DNA of 34,462 nt from an uncultured bacterium (GTDB taxonomy: Bacteria; Planctomycetota; UBA1135; GCA-002748355). Location: positions 1 to 34,462 of the forward strand of contig CALLZN010000443.1 of assembly GCA_937858895.1 (NCBI GenBank). The letters run 5' to 3'. The translations under genes were made by a program, and so were the position numbers. Positions 1-7,889 of this stretch are shown here, piece after piece; position 1 is the stretch's first letter; every line of letters starts with the position of its first letter. The notes beneath the pieces were generated by a model, which ran no database searches, had not been told where the DNA came from, and saw only the letters and a list, made by a program, of their open reading frames with translations.

Positions 1-56
1 AGCCGTTCTTCGGATTGCGCCTTCTCACGCGTCTCAGCTATGCAACTAGCGGGTGA
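1..56 (+). CDS. 3' end of an unidentified upstream gene
   Basis: Reading from base 3, this frame is open into the window and ends with TGA at 54-56. The visible tail is PFFGLRLLTRLSYATSG. The stop overlaps the GTG start of the next gene as GTGA, so the two are probably translationally coupled and belong to one operon. Too little is visible to name a family. The call rests on the open frame and on the same overlap style seen at other junctions in this window. Confidence 0.45.
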   Translation, partial: PFFGLRLLTRLSYATSG

Positions 57-1075
57 AGTCCGAAGACTGGCAAAAGCAACCCAAGGCGCAAATGCGCGCC
101 GCAGCGCTCATTGGCGATCTCGCGGATTGGTCGGCCACGCAAGTCTCCTCCGTGCGCGAGGTCTTCGAGATCGTGCATGGCTGGGCGTTGCGCCAACAAC
201 TCGCCAACTCACTTGGCAAGCTCGGCGTTGCGGGAGCGCGCGCCATATTGACCAGCATCAATGAGGCGGCGTACGCAGCCGCGCTCGGCCTCGATACAGC
301 TGGCAAGGCTGCGTTACCGATCATTCTTGAATACTTGGCGGACAATGATCCCTACACAGCGACTTGGGTCCATGGCCTCCTGTGGCAGGTTCTTAACCGA
401 CACACCGTGTCGGCAGTGCCACAATGCGTCACGTACGAAGCACAGCGCTGGCTCAGCGCCTCCAATTTCAACGCTCGCATGAGTATCGCATGCATTCTCG
501 CGCGCGCATGGAGAGAACATCCTGCGATCTTTGCCCAAGCCATGCGGAACGCTTCAGGAGCAGCGCCGCATACCCTGGTCGAAGCCATGCGACTGATCGA
601 CGGTGGACTCAGCGCTGGATCGGCCGGCGTTCTGGTCGACATGATCCGCAACACTGAGCTTCACTCTTATGCAAGCTCGGTATTGGCTGGGAGCGAGCTC
701 GGTTCAGGGTCAGAGTGGAGCCTTAGCCATCTAGGAATGACGATCGCTCGGTGCATTCCTGGACAGCCGCCCGGGACGACGCGCGTCCTGCTTCACGTCG
801 GAGGACGTATCGGCAAGTACGCAGAGCCCCTGCGGCCATGGCTACTCGCACATCAAGAGCACGCGTCGCCGCAACTCACCGCGAGCGTGAAGGCCACACT
901 CGAATCACTTGAATTGACCATGAGCCCGATGTGCAGAAGACAGAACAGCGACCGGGGATCTTCGAGGCTTGGATCGAGAATCAAAAGCGCGAGCAGCACA
1001 AGGATGCGTCCTGGCTCTTCCGATTCGAGCAGGAACTCGAGGCTCGCTACATACCGCCCTCGGCGCCAGCACTGA
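53..1075 (+). CDS. HEAT-repeat-like protein, N-terminal half (probable frameshift)
   Basis: The first 290 or so residues form an all-alpha, Ala/Leu-rich chain with repeating helix pairs, for example WALRQQLANSLGKLGVAGA, as in HEAT or armadillo-like scaffolds. No catalytic motif is visible. The GTG start at 53 is the earliest possible, because an in-frame TAG lies at 47-49, and it overlaps the previous stop as GTGA. From about base 920 the frame turns into a Ser/Arg-rich low-complexity tail that is probably not real protein. The natural continuation appears in another frame, in the next entry. The two halves together would make a protein of about 650 residues. HEAT-like proteins of this kind often act as scaffolds, but no partner is visible, so no role is proposed. 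Either the gene is broken or the sequence lacks one base. Confidence 0.6.
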   Translation: MKSEDWQKQPKAQMRAAALIGDLADWSATQVSSVREVFEIVHGWALRQQLANSLGKLGVAGARAILTSINEAAYAAALGLDTAGKAALPIILEYLADNDPYTATWVHGLLWQVLNRHTVSAVPQCVTYEAQRWLSASNFNARMSIACILARAWREHPAIFAQAMRNASGAAPHTLVEAMRLIDGGLSAGSAGVLVDMIRNTELHSYASSVLAGSELGSGSEWSLSHLGMTIARCIPGQPPGTTRVLLHVGGRIGKYAEPLRPWLLAHQEHASPQLTASVKATLESLELTMSPMCRRQNSDRGSSRLGSRIKSASSTRMRPGSSDSSRNSRLATYRPRRQH

Positions 1076-2016
1076 CCATTGCATCGAACACAGCACCTCT
1101 TGACCTGAATCACCGCGAGGCCAAGCGCTGGCTCGCCGAATCACGCGTTCTTCCCGCGATTCCCGATCAGGTTCTTCGCGCCGCCGTTGTTTCGCGCGCC
1201 GAGGGGGCACGACACTACGAGTCTGCTCGACTGCTGCTCTGCCGCTTCTTGGGCCGCTTGGTGGCTGACGCCGCATGGGAGGGCCCGTATGACCCACGCA
1301 TCCTTGTCGCGCTCTTCGACTCCGAAGACGCAGAGCTCCGCGCCGAGAGCTTGCGTCTCGTTCCACGCTTCGTCGGCAAGACGTCATCCGCGAACCTCTT
1401 CGTTGAACGCCTTGCATTTCCGCAGCGCTCAACAGACCTCATCCTCGCAATCGCCAAAGACTTGGAGGCCCACGACTACCCTTTACGCACCGTAATGATG
1501 GGCGGCGACGAGCGCCAGCGCCGCTTCGCCTTCATCGCGATGATTGCCGGCATGCGCATGAACCCCAAACAGAAGTGCCGAGCCTTCTCGCTCATGGATG
1601 CACTCGACGACTGGGATGAAGTGATCGCGCTCATGGCCGCAGAGTTGCTGGAGATCCTGCCTTCTGACCACGCCCTGAACAAGGAGATCAACTTCAACGA
1701 ATGGGTGAAGTTTGCGCGCAAGCACGACCCGCAGCGCCCCGCGGTCGTGGCGCGCAAGTTTCGCATAGCATCCCGCGGCGCGGCGTCGACTTGGCTCATC
1801 ATGACGATCGAAGATTGGATGCTCGATCACACGCTGACGCGCGCAGCTGTTCTGCACTACCTCGGAGGCGCGAGCGATAAAGTCAAGAAGCGACTACCCA
1901 ACAACTTACATGTCAAACTACGAGAACTGCGCGACAGCGAGGCAAAGAAGGCTGATCCCGACGAAGCGCTTCTCGCCGACCTCGATCATGCGCTCGCGGC
2001 ACTTTCCAAGGGTTAG
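931..2016 (+). CDS. HEAT-repeat-like protein, C-terminal half in shifted frame
   Basis: This frame is open after a TGA at 910-912 and codes for a convincing helical protein, again HEAT-like, ending in a Lys/Asp/Ala-rich tail. The first possible start, GTG at 931, has no Shine-Dalgarno sequence and lies inside the previous open frame, with 145 bases of overlap. Sense-like protein can be read upstream of that GTG (DHEPDVQKTEQRPG). This fits a single gene that lost one base between about 913 and 930. No -1 slippery heptamer is visible there, so programmed frameshifting looks unlikely. The gene could alternatively be a separate cistron that starts at 931. The function is unknown. Confidence 0.6.
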   Translation: MQKTEQRPGIFEAWIENQKREQHKDASWLFRFEQELEARYIPPSAPALTIASNTAPLDLNHREAKRWLAESRVLPAIPDQVLRAAVVSRAEGARHYESARLLLCRFLGRLVADAAWEGPYDPRILVALFDSEDAELRAESLRLVPRFVGKTSSANLFVERLAFPQRSTDLILAIAKDLEAHDYPLRTVMMGGDERQRRFAFIAMIAGMRMNPKQKCRAFSLMDALDDWDEVIALMAAELLEILPSDHALNKEINFNEWVKFARKHDPQRPAVVARKFRIASRGAASTWLIMTIEDWMLDHTLTRAAVLHYLGGASDKVKKRLPNNLHVKLRELRDSEAKKADPDEALLADLDHALAALSKG

Positions 2017-2093
2017 CAATAGCGTGGCGCCGGCGCTGCACGCACTGCGTCTGCGCGGATCTCCGTCATGGACACGAATCCAACTCGACATGC

Positions 2094-3101
2094 TCACATG
2101 GGCTTGCGCGCAACGATCATCGCCGCGGCCGTTCTGAGATCCTCGTCCTCCAAGTCTCGATAGCGCAGCGCCAACGCTTCCCTGGCAATCCCGTCCTCGC
2201 GATACTCACGGCGCACAAGCACCGGCTGCAACCCGTGGTCTCGCATTGCCCGGAGGTGCCATGCACAAGGCGCCTTGTTGATCAAGTAGGGACGTCGCCC
2301 ACGCAGGACCCGCCACGCAGCGTCGCCGTGCCCCCAATGACCATTCCATCGGCGTGCTGTCCAGTGACAGTCGAAGTCGACGTGATGCAGCGCGAAGCCG
2401 CCCGGACGCAGCCAGCGAGCTTGGGCTGCGTAGCAGGCTTCGTAGTCATCGACGTGCTCCATTGCCGCTTGCGAACAAACGAGGTCAACGGACTCGGATG
2501 GCAGGCTCGAATCGGACGACCACGGGGCGACGTAACGCAGTGTTGGAGACGTCGCCGCATCCGAGCGAACCGCAAGACGCGAGAGCTGGTCTGTCATCCT
2601 CGAGCGAGACAGCAAGTTGCGCACCGGCGCGATCCGCTCGGGAGCGAGCGCTGCGTCGAGGCGGGCGGACGGCAACATGTCGATTGGAAATTCTGCCCCT
2701 GGATCAGCAGCTTCCCGCCGGCTCAACAATGCATGGACCTCGTCGAGTAAGTCGGAGTGGTCCATTGCGCGGGCATGCGGCACGGCATCGACTGCGACGT
2801 AGGATCGACTGCCGCTGAGGAGCGCCGCGAGGCCGATGCCGAGCATGTCTCCCGGACCGACTTCGGCAACATCGAGTGGCGCGTGCGACGCTCCGGCTTC
2901 TTGCAGCACACGCAGTTGCCGCAACCAAACACCATAGTGATAGCCGGCACTCGCGTGGCCACCGGTGCCGCGAGCAGCGAGAATGCGCTGACCTCCCGGT
3001 AGCAAACTCACGAGCCCGGCGAGGACCTGCTTTGCGACCGGCCAGCGCGGCCCTTCTACACAGCGCGCATGCTGCAGCGTGACCTCGTCTCCAGTCGTCA
3101 T
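2094..3101 (-). CDS. Class I SAM-dependent methyltransferase
   Basis: The protein has a Rossmann-type methyltransferase core. A glycine-rich loop (AEVGPGDMLGIG) is followed by an acidic strand end (YVAVDAVPHA), then the post-core segment SQAAMEHVDDYEACYAAQ and WLRPGGFALHHVDF, which match motifs I, II, post-I and the LxPGG motif of class I enzymes. The substrate cannot be told. In related proteins the set of a His/Trp-rich C-terminal part and a conserved DxDxHW-like stretch is often found near surface polysaccharide genes. ATG at 3101 was chosen (335 residues). An earlier in-frame ATG at 3188 is possible, but it would overlap the start of the divergent PAP2 gene within a GCATGC palindrome. Upstream of that the frame runs antisense to PAP2. 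The gene converges with the HEAT-like gene across a 77-base gap in which nothing else is seen. Confidence 0.75.
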   Translation of the reverse strand: MTTGDEVTLQHARCVEGPRWPVAKQVLAGLVSLLPGGQRILAARGTGGHASAGYHYGVWLRQLRVLQEAGASHAPLDVAEVGPGDMLGIGLAALLSGSRSYVAVDAVPHARAMDHSDLLDEVHALLSRREAADPGAEFPIDMLPSARLDAALAPERIAPVRNLLSRSRMTDQLSRLAVRSDAATSPTLRYVAPWSSDSSLPSESVDLVCSQAAMEHVDDYEACYAAQARWLRPGGFALHHVDFDCHWTARRWNGHWGHGDAAWRVLRGRRPYLINKAPCAWHLRAMRDHGLQPVLVRREYREDGIAREALALRYRDLEDEDLRTAAAMIVARKPM

Positions 3102-3186
3102 GGCGTGAGTTTGCGGCAAAGGCAGTCCACGTTGAACCCGCAACCTCTTCACGATCACTTTACCGGGTCCCTCGATCCTGCTCGGC

Positions 3187-3996
3187 ATGCTTGCTTCGTC
3201 GACCCAGCTTGTCGGCCGCGACATCAACCAGCTGGATGTCCGATCACGCTCGGCATCCCGTGTCATCCGCGCCGGCGTGGCGCTCTTCTTGATTTCCTTC
3301 GTAGTCATGTGGATCGAAGGCGCGCTTCTGGGCAGGGAAGCGCTTGGCGCTCTGCGTGTGCAACCAGGGAGCCCGTCTTTCGTCGCTGCGCGCATCATCA
3401 GCGAGCTCGGTGAAGGGTGGGCCATCGCGGTCTTCGTGCTCCTGGCCGTCGCGTTGCTTCGCGATCCACGACTACCCCAGGACTTCGTCCTTGGCTACGC
3501 CGGGACATCGATCGTGCTCCACACACTTAAAGTCTTGGTCGCGCGTGCCCGTCCTGACCTGTCGAACTTCGACGCCTGGCCGTCGGGTCATGCGATGGCG
3601 GCGGGCCTCTTTGCCGTCCTCGTCGCGCTGCGCTTGCCGAGGCGCGTAGGCGGAACGCTTGTCGCAGCCGCTTGCCTCATCGCGGCTTCGCGGGTCGCGC
3701 TCGGGCGGCACTACGTTTCTGATGTCCTCGCCGGCTTGGGTCTCGCTTGTGTCGGCGCTGGACTCCTGGGCTTCGTGCCCGACCTCTCGTGGTCCCGGAC
3801 GTTCGCCAACCGGACGAAGCTCGGCATCACTTATCTCGCTGCACTCGTCTTCGCGCTCGACATCGCCTTCGGGCGCGCCGTGGAGCGCCACCCCGGCCAC
3901 TTGCTCCTAGCGCCGGCAATCGTCTTCGCGATCGCTCATCTCGAAGCGGCGAACTCACGCGCGCGCCGCCAAAGGCACGAGGAACCCTCCTCGTGA
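3187..3996 (+). CDS. PAP2-superfamily membrane phosphatase
   Basis: This 269-residue polytopic membrane protein carries all three phosphatidic acid phosphatase type 2 signatures: KVLVARARP at residues 115-123, PSGH at 132-135 and SRVALGRHYVSD at 168-179. The catalytic His residues are 135 and 175. The family removes phosphate from lipid phosphates or pyrophosphates such as undecaprenyl pyrophosphate or phosphatidic acid at the membrane face. It is first in an operon with a GT39 glycosyltransferase and a hydrolase. This suggests it recycles the polyprenyl carrier released by the glycosyltransferase, or trims a lipid acceptor; that role is an inference. Its TGA stop overlaps the next GTG start. 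ATG at 3187 lacks a clear Shine-Dalgarno sequence, so the start is uncertain. Confidence 0.88.
   Translation: MLASSTQLVGRDINQLDVRSRSASRVIRAGVALFLISFVVMWIEGALLGREALGALRVQPGSPSFVAARIISELGEGWAIAVFVLLAVALLRDPRLPQDFVLGYAGTSIVLHTLKVLVARARPDLSNFDAWPSGHAMAAGLFAVLVALRLPRRVGGTLVAAACLIAASRVALGRHYVSDVLAGLGLACVGAGLLGFVPDLSWSRTFANRTKLGITYLAALVFALDIAFGRAVERHPGHLLLAPAIVFAIAHLEAANSRARRQRHEEPSS
3976..3995 (+). promoter_or_regulatory. Hairpin masking the RBS and start codon of the GT39 gene
   Basis: CACGAGGA (3976-3983) and TCCTCGTG (3988-3995) form a perfect 8-bp stem with an ACCC loop. One arm contains the Shine-Dalgarno GAGGA and the other contains the GTG start at 3993-3995. The PAP2 stop codon lies at 3994-3996. 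Ribosomes finishing PAP2 would have to open this stem, which would make translation of the downstream gene depend on the upstream one. The pairing is seen directly; the effect is inferred. Confidence 0.6.
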
Positions 3997-5636
3997 AGCG
4001 CGATGCAGCCCTGGTCTTCGTGACCATCTGCGCGGCGACGTGCATCGGACTTGGCTCCTACTGCCTCCTAGACGTCGACGAACCGCGCTTTGCGACCGCA
4101 TCGCGGACCATGCTCGAAGGCGGCGACCTGATCGTGCCGCACTTCAATGGTGCCGAGCGCTTCGACAAGCCCATTCTCGTCTACTGGCTCCAAGCACTCG
4201 CGATGTGGGCCTTCGGCACGACGGAACTTGCGGCGCGTCTCCCCTCGGCCATTTGTGTGAGCCTTGCCTCGGCGCTGGTCGCTGCAATCGCGAGCATGCT
4301 AGGCCTTGCGCGGCAGGCTTCGATCATCGCAGGCCTCGCGCTAGGCACCTGTGCACAAGTTCAGATCATGGGGCACGCGGCGACCGCCGACGCCTTGCTT
4401 CTTGCATGCACGACGCTGGTCGCCTACGCACAGTTCGCGCGCGCTCGCGGTCGCCTGGGATTCTCGACATGGGCCATGCTCTGGCTCGGACTCGCGGCCG
4501 CGCTTCTCAGCAAAGGGCCACCAGCCCTCGTGCCGGTGCTCAGCCTTTGGCTCGGGCTGCGCTTCTGCAGCGGCACGCGCAGCGACTGGCGCTCGACTGC
4601 GCTCGGCATTGCGACTTGTGCTGGCGTCGTCGCGCTCTGGGCGGTGCCGGCCTATGTGCGCAGTGAGGGCCGCTTCTTGTCGGTTGGACTGGGCAAACAC
4701 GTGCTCGAGCGCAGCCTGCGTCCCTTCGAAGGCCATGGGGGCTTTGAGCCGTGGTGGTATCTATTTTATTTCATTAGTGTGCCACTGACGTTCTTGCCTT
4801 GGTCGGCGTTCTTCGCCGACATCGTTCGCATCCTGCGTCGACCGGCGCAGCGAAGCGCAGGCGCCATCGAGGGTTTTCCGGCGCGCGCTCTTCTCGTGTG
4901 GATCGGCGGCACGGTCCTCGTGTTCACGATCGTGACGAGCAAGCTGCCGCACTATCCGTTGCCCGCCTTTCCGGCCCTGGCGCTCGGCTTCGCGGCCTTG
5001 TGGGGGACGGAGCTCCGCTACCCGCGCCTCGCCGCCGTCGCGCTCGCGCTCACCGGTGCCGTCGTCGCCTTTGTGATGCTGTTCTTCGTGCTGCGCTTTG
5101 ACTTGGGGTTCGCGTCGCTCGCCGCAATCGCGCTCGGAGCCACGGCCTTGTTCGGCTTCGGCGCCGCAGCGCTCCTCGTGGTCCGACGCAACCTCTCCGC
5201 AGCGACGCGTGTCATCGTAGTCACATCGTTCTTCGTCTGGATCCTCCTCGCCGGGGGTGTGCTGCGCGGCATCAGCGAAGGCGCCCTGCACATCGAAAAG
5301 CTGCGCCACGCACCAACTCTGCTCTTCGAGGACCGCCCCCTCCTCGTCTATCGCCTCGTGATGCCGAGCATCGCCTGGTATCTGCGGCGCGAATACGAAC
5401 AGCTTGAAGGCGATGACTCGAAGCACGCGATCCAAGGGCTGCTCGAGCGGCGCGCACGCGTCCTCTTGCGCGAAGCGCGACTCGCCGACCTCGAACGCGC
5501 GATCGCCGCTTCGACGCTCAGCCCCGACGAGCGCGGCCGCCTCGCAGCCATGATCCACGCCCCACTCTGGCGCCAGCGCGGCGTGCTCGCACAGAAGGGC
5601 AAACTCGAAGACCTCCTCGTGCTCGGTGCCCCATGA
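3993..5636 (+). CDS. GT39/ArnT-like polytopic glycosyltransferase
   Basis: The 547-residue integral membrane protein has about twelve hydrophobic segments. Its first periplasmic loop has LLDVDEPRFATASR, with the acidic pair at residues 28 and 30 typical of ArnT/PMT-type GT-C enzymes, followed by FDKPILVYWLQA, then LLSKGPPALVPVLSLWLGL and SKLPHYPLPAFPALALG, all familiar from GT39 proteins. Such enzymes move a sugar from a polyprenyl-phosphate donor onto lipid A or another acceptor on the outer face of the membrane. The donor and acceptor here are unknown. GTG at 3993 is preferred over an in-frame start 246 bases earlier, because it gives the canonical N-terminus, sits after GAGGA with a 9-base gap and overlaps the PAP2 stop as GTGA. 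Its own stop overlaps the next ATG as ATGA. Confidence 0.88.
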   Translation: MKRDAALVFVTICAATCIGLGSYCLLDVDEPRFATASRTMLEGGDLIVPHFNGAERFDKPILVYWLQALAMWAFGTTELAARLPSAICVSLASALVAAIASMLGLARQASIIAGLALGTCAQVQIMGHAATADALLLACTTLVAYAQFARARGRLGFSTWAMLWLGLAAALLSKGPPALVPVLSLWLGLRFCSGTRSDWRSTALGIATCAGVVALWAVPAYVRSEGRFLSVGLGKHVLERSLRPFEGHGGFEPWWYLFYFISVPLTFLPWSAFFADIVRILRRPAQRSAGAIEGFPARALLVWIGGTVLVFTIVTSKLPHYPLPAFPALALGFAALWGTELRYPRLAAVALALTGAVVAFVMLFFVLRFDLGFASLAAIALGATALFGFGAAALLVVRRNLSAATRVIVVTSFFVWILLAGGVLRGISEGALHIEKLRHAPTLLFEDRPLLVYRLVMPSIAWYLRREYEQLEGDDSKHAIQGLLERRARVLLREARLADLERAIAASTLSPDERGRLAAMIHAPLWRQRGVLAQKGKLEDLLVLGAP

Positions 5637-6496
5637 CGAAGCCAAGAGCCTCCGACGATGTCGAACATCGCGACGGCCATTGTGGAGCGACCTACTACCG
5701 CATCGACGGTCCTCAAGACGGTCGCCCCTTGCTGCTCGTGCACGGCGCGACGGTGCCAAATTGGGAGTTCGACTACTTGGTGCCCGAGCTCGTCGCCGCA
5801 GGCTACCGCTGCTTGCGCTATGACCTACTCGGCCACGGCGCGTCGAGCTACGCGGCGCAAAGCTTGCCGATCGAGGCCTTCGTCGACCAATTGCGCGAAG
5901 TCCTCGCCGGCCTCGACTGGCCGAAGCAAAGCGATGCCCTAGGTCACTCCCTGGGTGCCGCCGTCCTCGCTCGTAGCGTCTCCGCTGACCCAGAGCGCTA
6001 CGCGCGCGTTGTCCTCATGGCGCCGATGCTCGACTTCAGCGCGCGCAATCTCTTCGCTCGCATCCTGCGTCGGCGCGTCGTCGGTGAGCTCTTCATGCAT
6101 GGTGTCGGACTGCCGCTCTTGGTGCGCCGCCGTCGACGACGCTACACGGCGATCGGACGCGAAGCGCTCGTCGCGCGCTTCCGCGAGCAGGCGCGGCAAC
6201 CGGGCTTTGTGCGCACGCTCCTGCTCCTCGAGCGCGACGGGACGCTGGGTGACCAGACGGCGGCGTACGACGCGTTCGGTCGCAATCAGGCGCAGAGTAC
6301 CACGCGACCGTGCATCCTCTGGGGCAGCGCCGACAACGTCATCCCGCGGGCCGACATCGAACGCGTGCGCGCTCTCGTCGGCGCACATGACTACGTCGAA
6401 CTCGAGGGTCTCGAACACAACCTCATGATCTCGCACCCGGAGCGCGTCGCAGCGGCGCTCGAGCGACTTCTTCGCGCGGAAGAGGCGACGACCTGA
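5633..6496 (+). CDS. Alpha/beta-hydrolase fold protein
   Basis: The 287-residue protein has the oxyanion-hole segment LLLVHGATVPNWEF, the strand YRCLRYDLLGHGASS and the nucleophile elbow ALGHSLGA (Ser106). Asp234 in GSADNVIP and His262 in GLEHNLM complete a plausible catalytic triad. A cap insert rich in arginine (VRRRRRRY) lies between the core halves. This matches the general AB hydrolase 1 family; substrate and reaction cannot be told. It is the third gene of the PAP2-GT39 operon and begins in an ATGA overlap with the glycosyltransferase stop, so a role in lipid or envelope metabolism is likely but inferred. It converges with the dab operon across 49 bases with no obvious terminator. Confidence 0.85.
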   Translation: MTKPRASDDVEHRDGHCGATYYRIDGPQDGRPLLLVHGATVPNWEFDYLVPELVAAGYRCLRYDLLGHGASSYAAQSLPIEAFVDQLREVLAGLDWPKQSDALGHSLGAAVLARSVSADPERYARVVLMAPMLDFSARNLFARILRRRVVGELFMHGVGLPLLVRRRRRRYTAIGREALVARFREQARQPGFVRTLLLLERDGTLGDQTAAYDAFGRNQAQSTTRPCILWGSADNVIPRADIERVRALVGAHDYVELEGLEHNLMISHPERVAAALERLLRAEEATT

Positions 6497-6545
6497 CACC
6501 ACAACGCGCATGTTCCACCAGCTGACGGATCACGATAAGCGACCC

Positions 6546-7889
6546 TCAATGCGAGCGAAGGGCTGGCACGTTCTGCACCGCGGGCGTCGGCACGAAGAGT
6601 CGCGGCGCCATGCCACCGAAAAGCAAGATGCCCAGGACTACGGTCATCGCCGCGAACTCGCGACGATTGAGGTCCATCTCGCCGCTGTGCACATGCGTGC
6701 CAGTGAAGAGCGCAAAGAAGCAGCGCAGCACTTGAATGCCGTTCAACGCCGTCGCGACGATGACCGCGAGACCAAGCACGGGGTAGCTCTGCACCGTGCC
6801 CTGGACGAGTAGGTCCTCAGCTGCGAAGCCGAGGGTCAGCGGCAAGGACACGCTCGCGAGCCCGAGCAGCAAGAAGGCGGTCGCCATGCGCGGAGTACGC
6901 GCAAAGCAACCGCTCGCAGCGACGAGCGACAGAGCCCCGCGTCGTGCCTCGATCGCTGCTAGCGTCATGAGAAAGCCCGAGGTCGCGAGCGCCATGACGT
7001 GCCAGGCGAGGATGGCGCCGGCGCGGCCGACCACCGACACGTTTTCGAGGCCGAAGGCGATCAAGGCCGTCTGGCTGATGACGAGCCACACCGCCGCTCG
7101 CCGCGCACTTACTTGCACGAGGCCAATACCGGCGGCGGCGACGCTCGTCGAAGCCGCGACGATCGCGAAGGCCTCGGCGAGTCGCCCACCAGTGATGTCC
7201 TGGAGGACGACTAGCTGAGCATAAACACCGGGTTGCGGGGCGAGGAAGGCCACGAGGAGTCCGAGCGGGACGCGGTCCGCGATCGCCGGCAACCAGCCGT
7301 GCAAGGGAAGCGCCGCTTCGCGAATCGCGATCGCGAGCAGCCATGCGATGGCGCCAAGGCCAGCGGCCCCGAGCGCGAAGGCGACAGTGCCGACCACGAG
7401 AGCGATGAGCGCCAACCCTTGGTACAAGAAAAAGGGCCGCGCGCAGTCACTTCCACACACACGGTCGAGACGCCGCACTTCCCACCCGACAACGACCGTC
7501 CCGGCCGACCAGAAGAGCGCGATCAGCAGCGCGTCGTCACATGCGACGAGTGCGAGCGAGAACGCGAAGCTTGCGAGGATGACGCCGAGCGTGCGCGGTG
7601 CATGCGTCGCGACCGGCGCGAAGGAGACGACGAGCAAGGCAACAACGAGCTGGATCACGGGGACCGAAGCCTGCCAGCCTTGGTCCGCCACGGCGCTTCC
7701 GTCACCAAGTGCGACGAGTTCGGGAGCTACATGTGGCGCTAGCAACTGCGCGACGACGTAGATCGCAGCCAAACACGCGACGCACGATGCAGCCAAGGAG
7801 CGAGCCGCGCGTGCAGCGCGACAGCGCGCGACGAGCACCGCGACGACGCAGAGGACGAGTGCTGCGATGAGGGGAAGAGCGCGCGTCAT
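6546..7889 (-). CDS. NuoM/NuoL-like antiporter subunit, third gene of the dab operon
   Basis: This 447-residue protein has about fourteen transmembrane segments and belongs to the proton-conducting membrane transporter family (NuoL/M/N, MrpA/D). Visible marks are LIALFWSAGTVVVGWE around the TM5 glutamate, ALPLHGWLPAIADRVP near TM7, GFAAEDLLVQG before the late helices and a NuoM-like end (MDLNRREFAAMTVVLGILLFGG). At the position of the usual TM7 lysine (GKSAQ-PLH in NuoL) it reads IREAALPLH, so Arg replaces Lys. It is coupled to the NuoL-like gene by an ATGA overlap at 7886-7889 and is last in the operon. Known Dab/MpsAB systems are described with one membrane subunit, so this may be a second ion-translocating partner of DabA. 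An orphan Mrp-like subunit is less likely given the coupling. Confidence 0.8.
   Translation of the reverse strand: MTRALPLIAALVLCVVAVLVARCRAARAARSLAASCVACLAAIYVVAQLLAPHVAPELVALGDGSAVADQGWQASVPVIQLVVALLVVSFAPVATHAPRTLGVILASFAFSLALVACDDALLIALFWSAGTVVVGWEVRRLDRVCGSDCARPFFLYQGLALIALVVGTVAFALGAAGLGAIAWLLAIAIREAALPLHGWLPAIADRVPLGLLVAFLAPQPGVYAQLVVLQDITGGRLAEAFAIVAASTSVAAAGIGLVQVSARRAAVWLVISQTALIAFGLENVSVVGRAGAILAWHVMALATSGFLMTLAAIEARRGALSLVAASGCFARTPRMATAFLLLGLASVSLPLTLGFAAEDLLVQGTVQSYPVLGLAVIVATALNGIQVLRCFFALFTGTHVHSGEMDLNRREFAAMTVVLGILLFGGMAPRLFVPTPAVQNVPALRSH

Noticed and set aside
4761..5759. Minus-strand open frame of 332 codons opposite the GT39 gene
   Set aside because: Same mirror effect: charged low-complexity sequence antisense to a membrane protein with conserved motifs.
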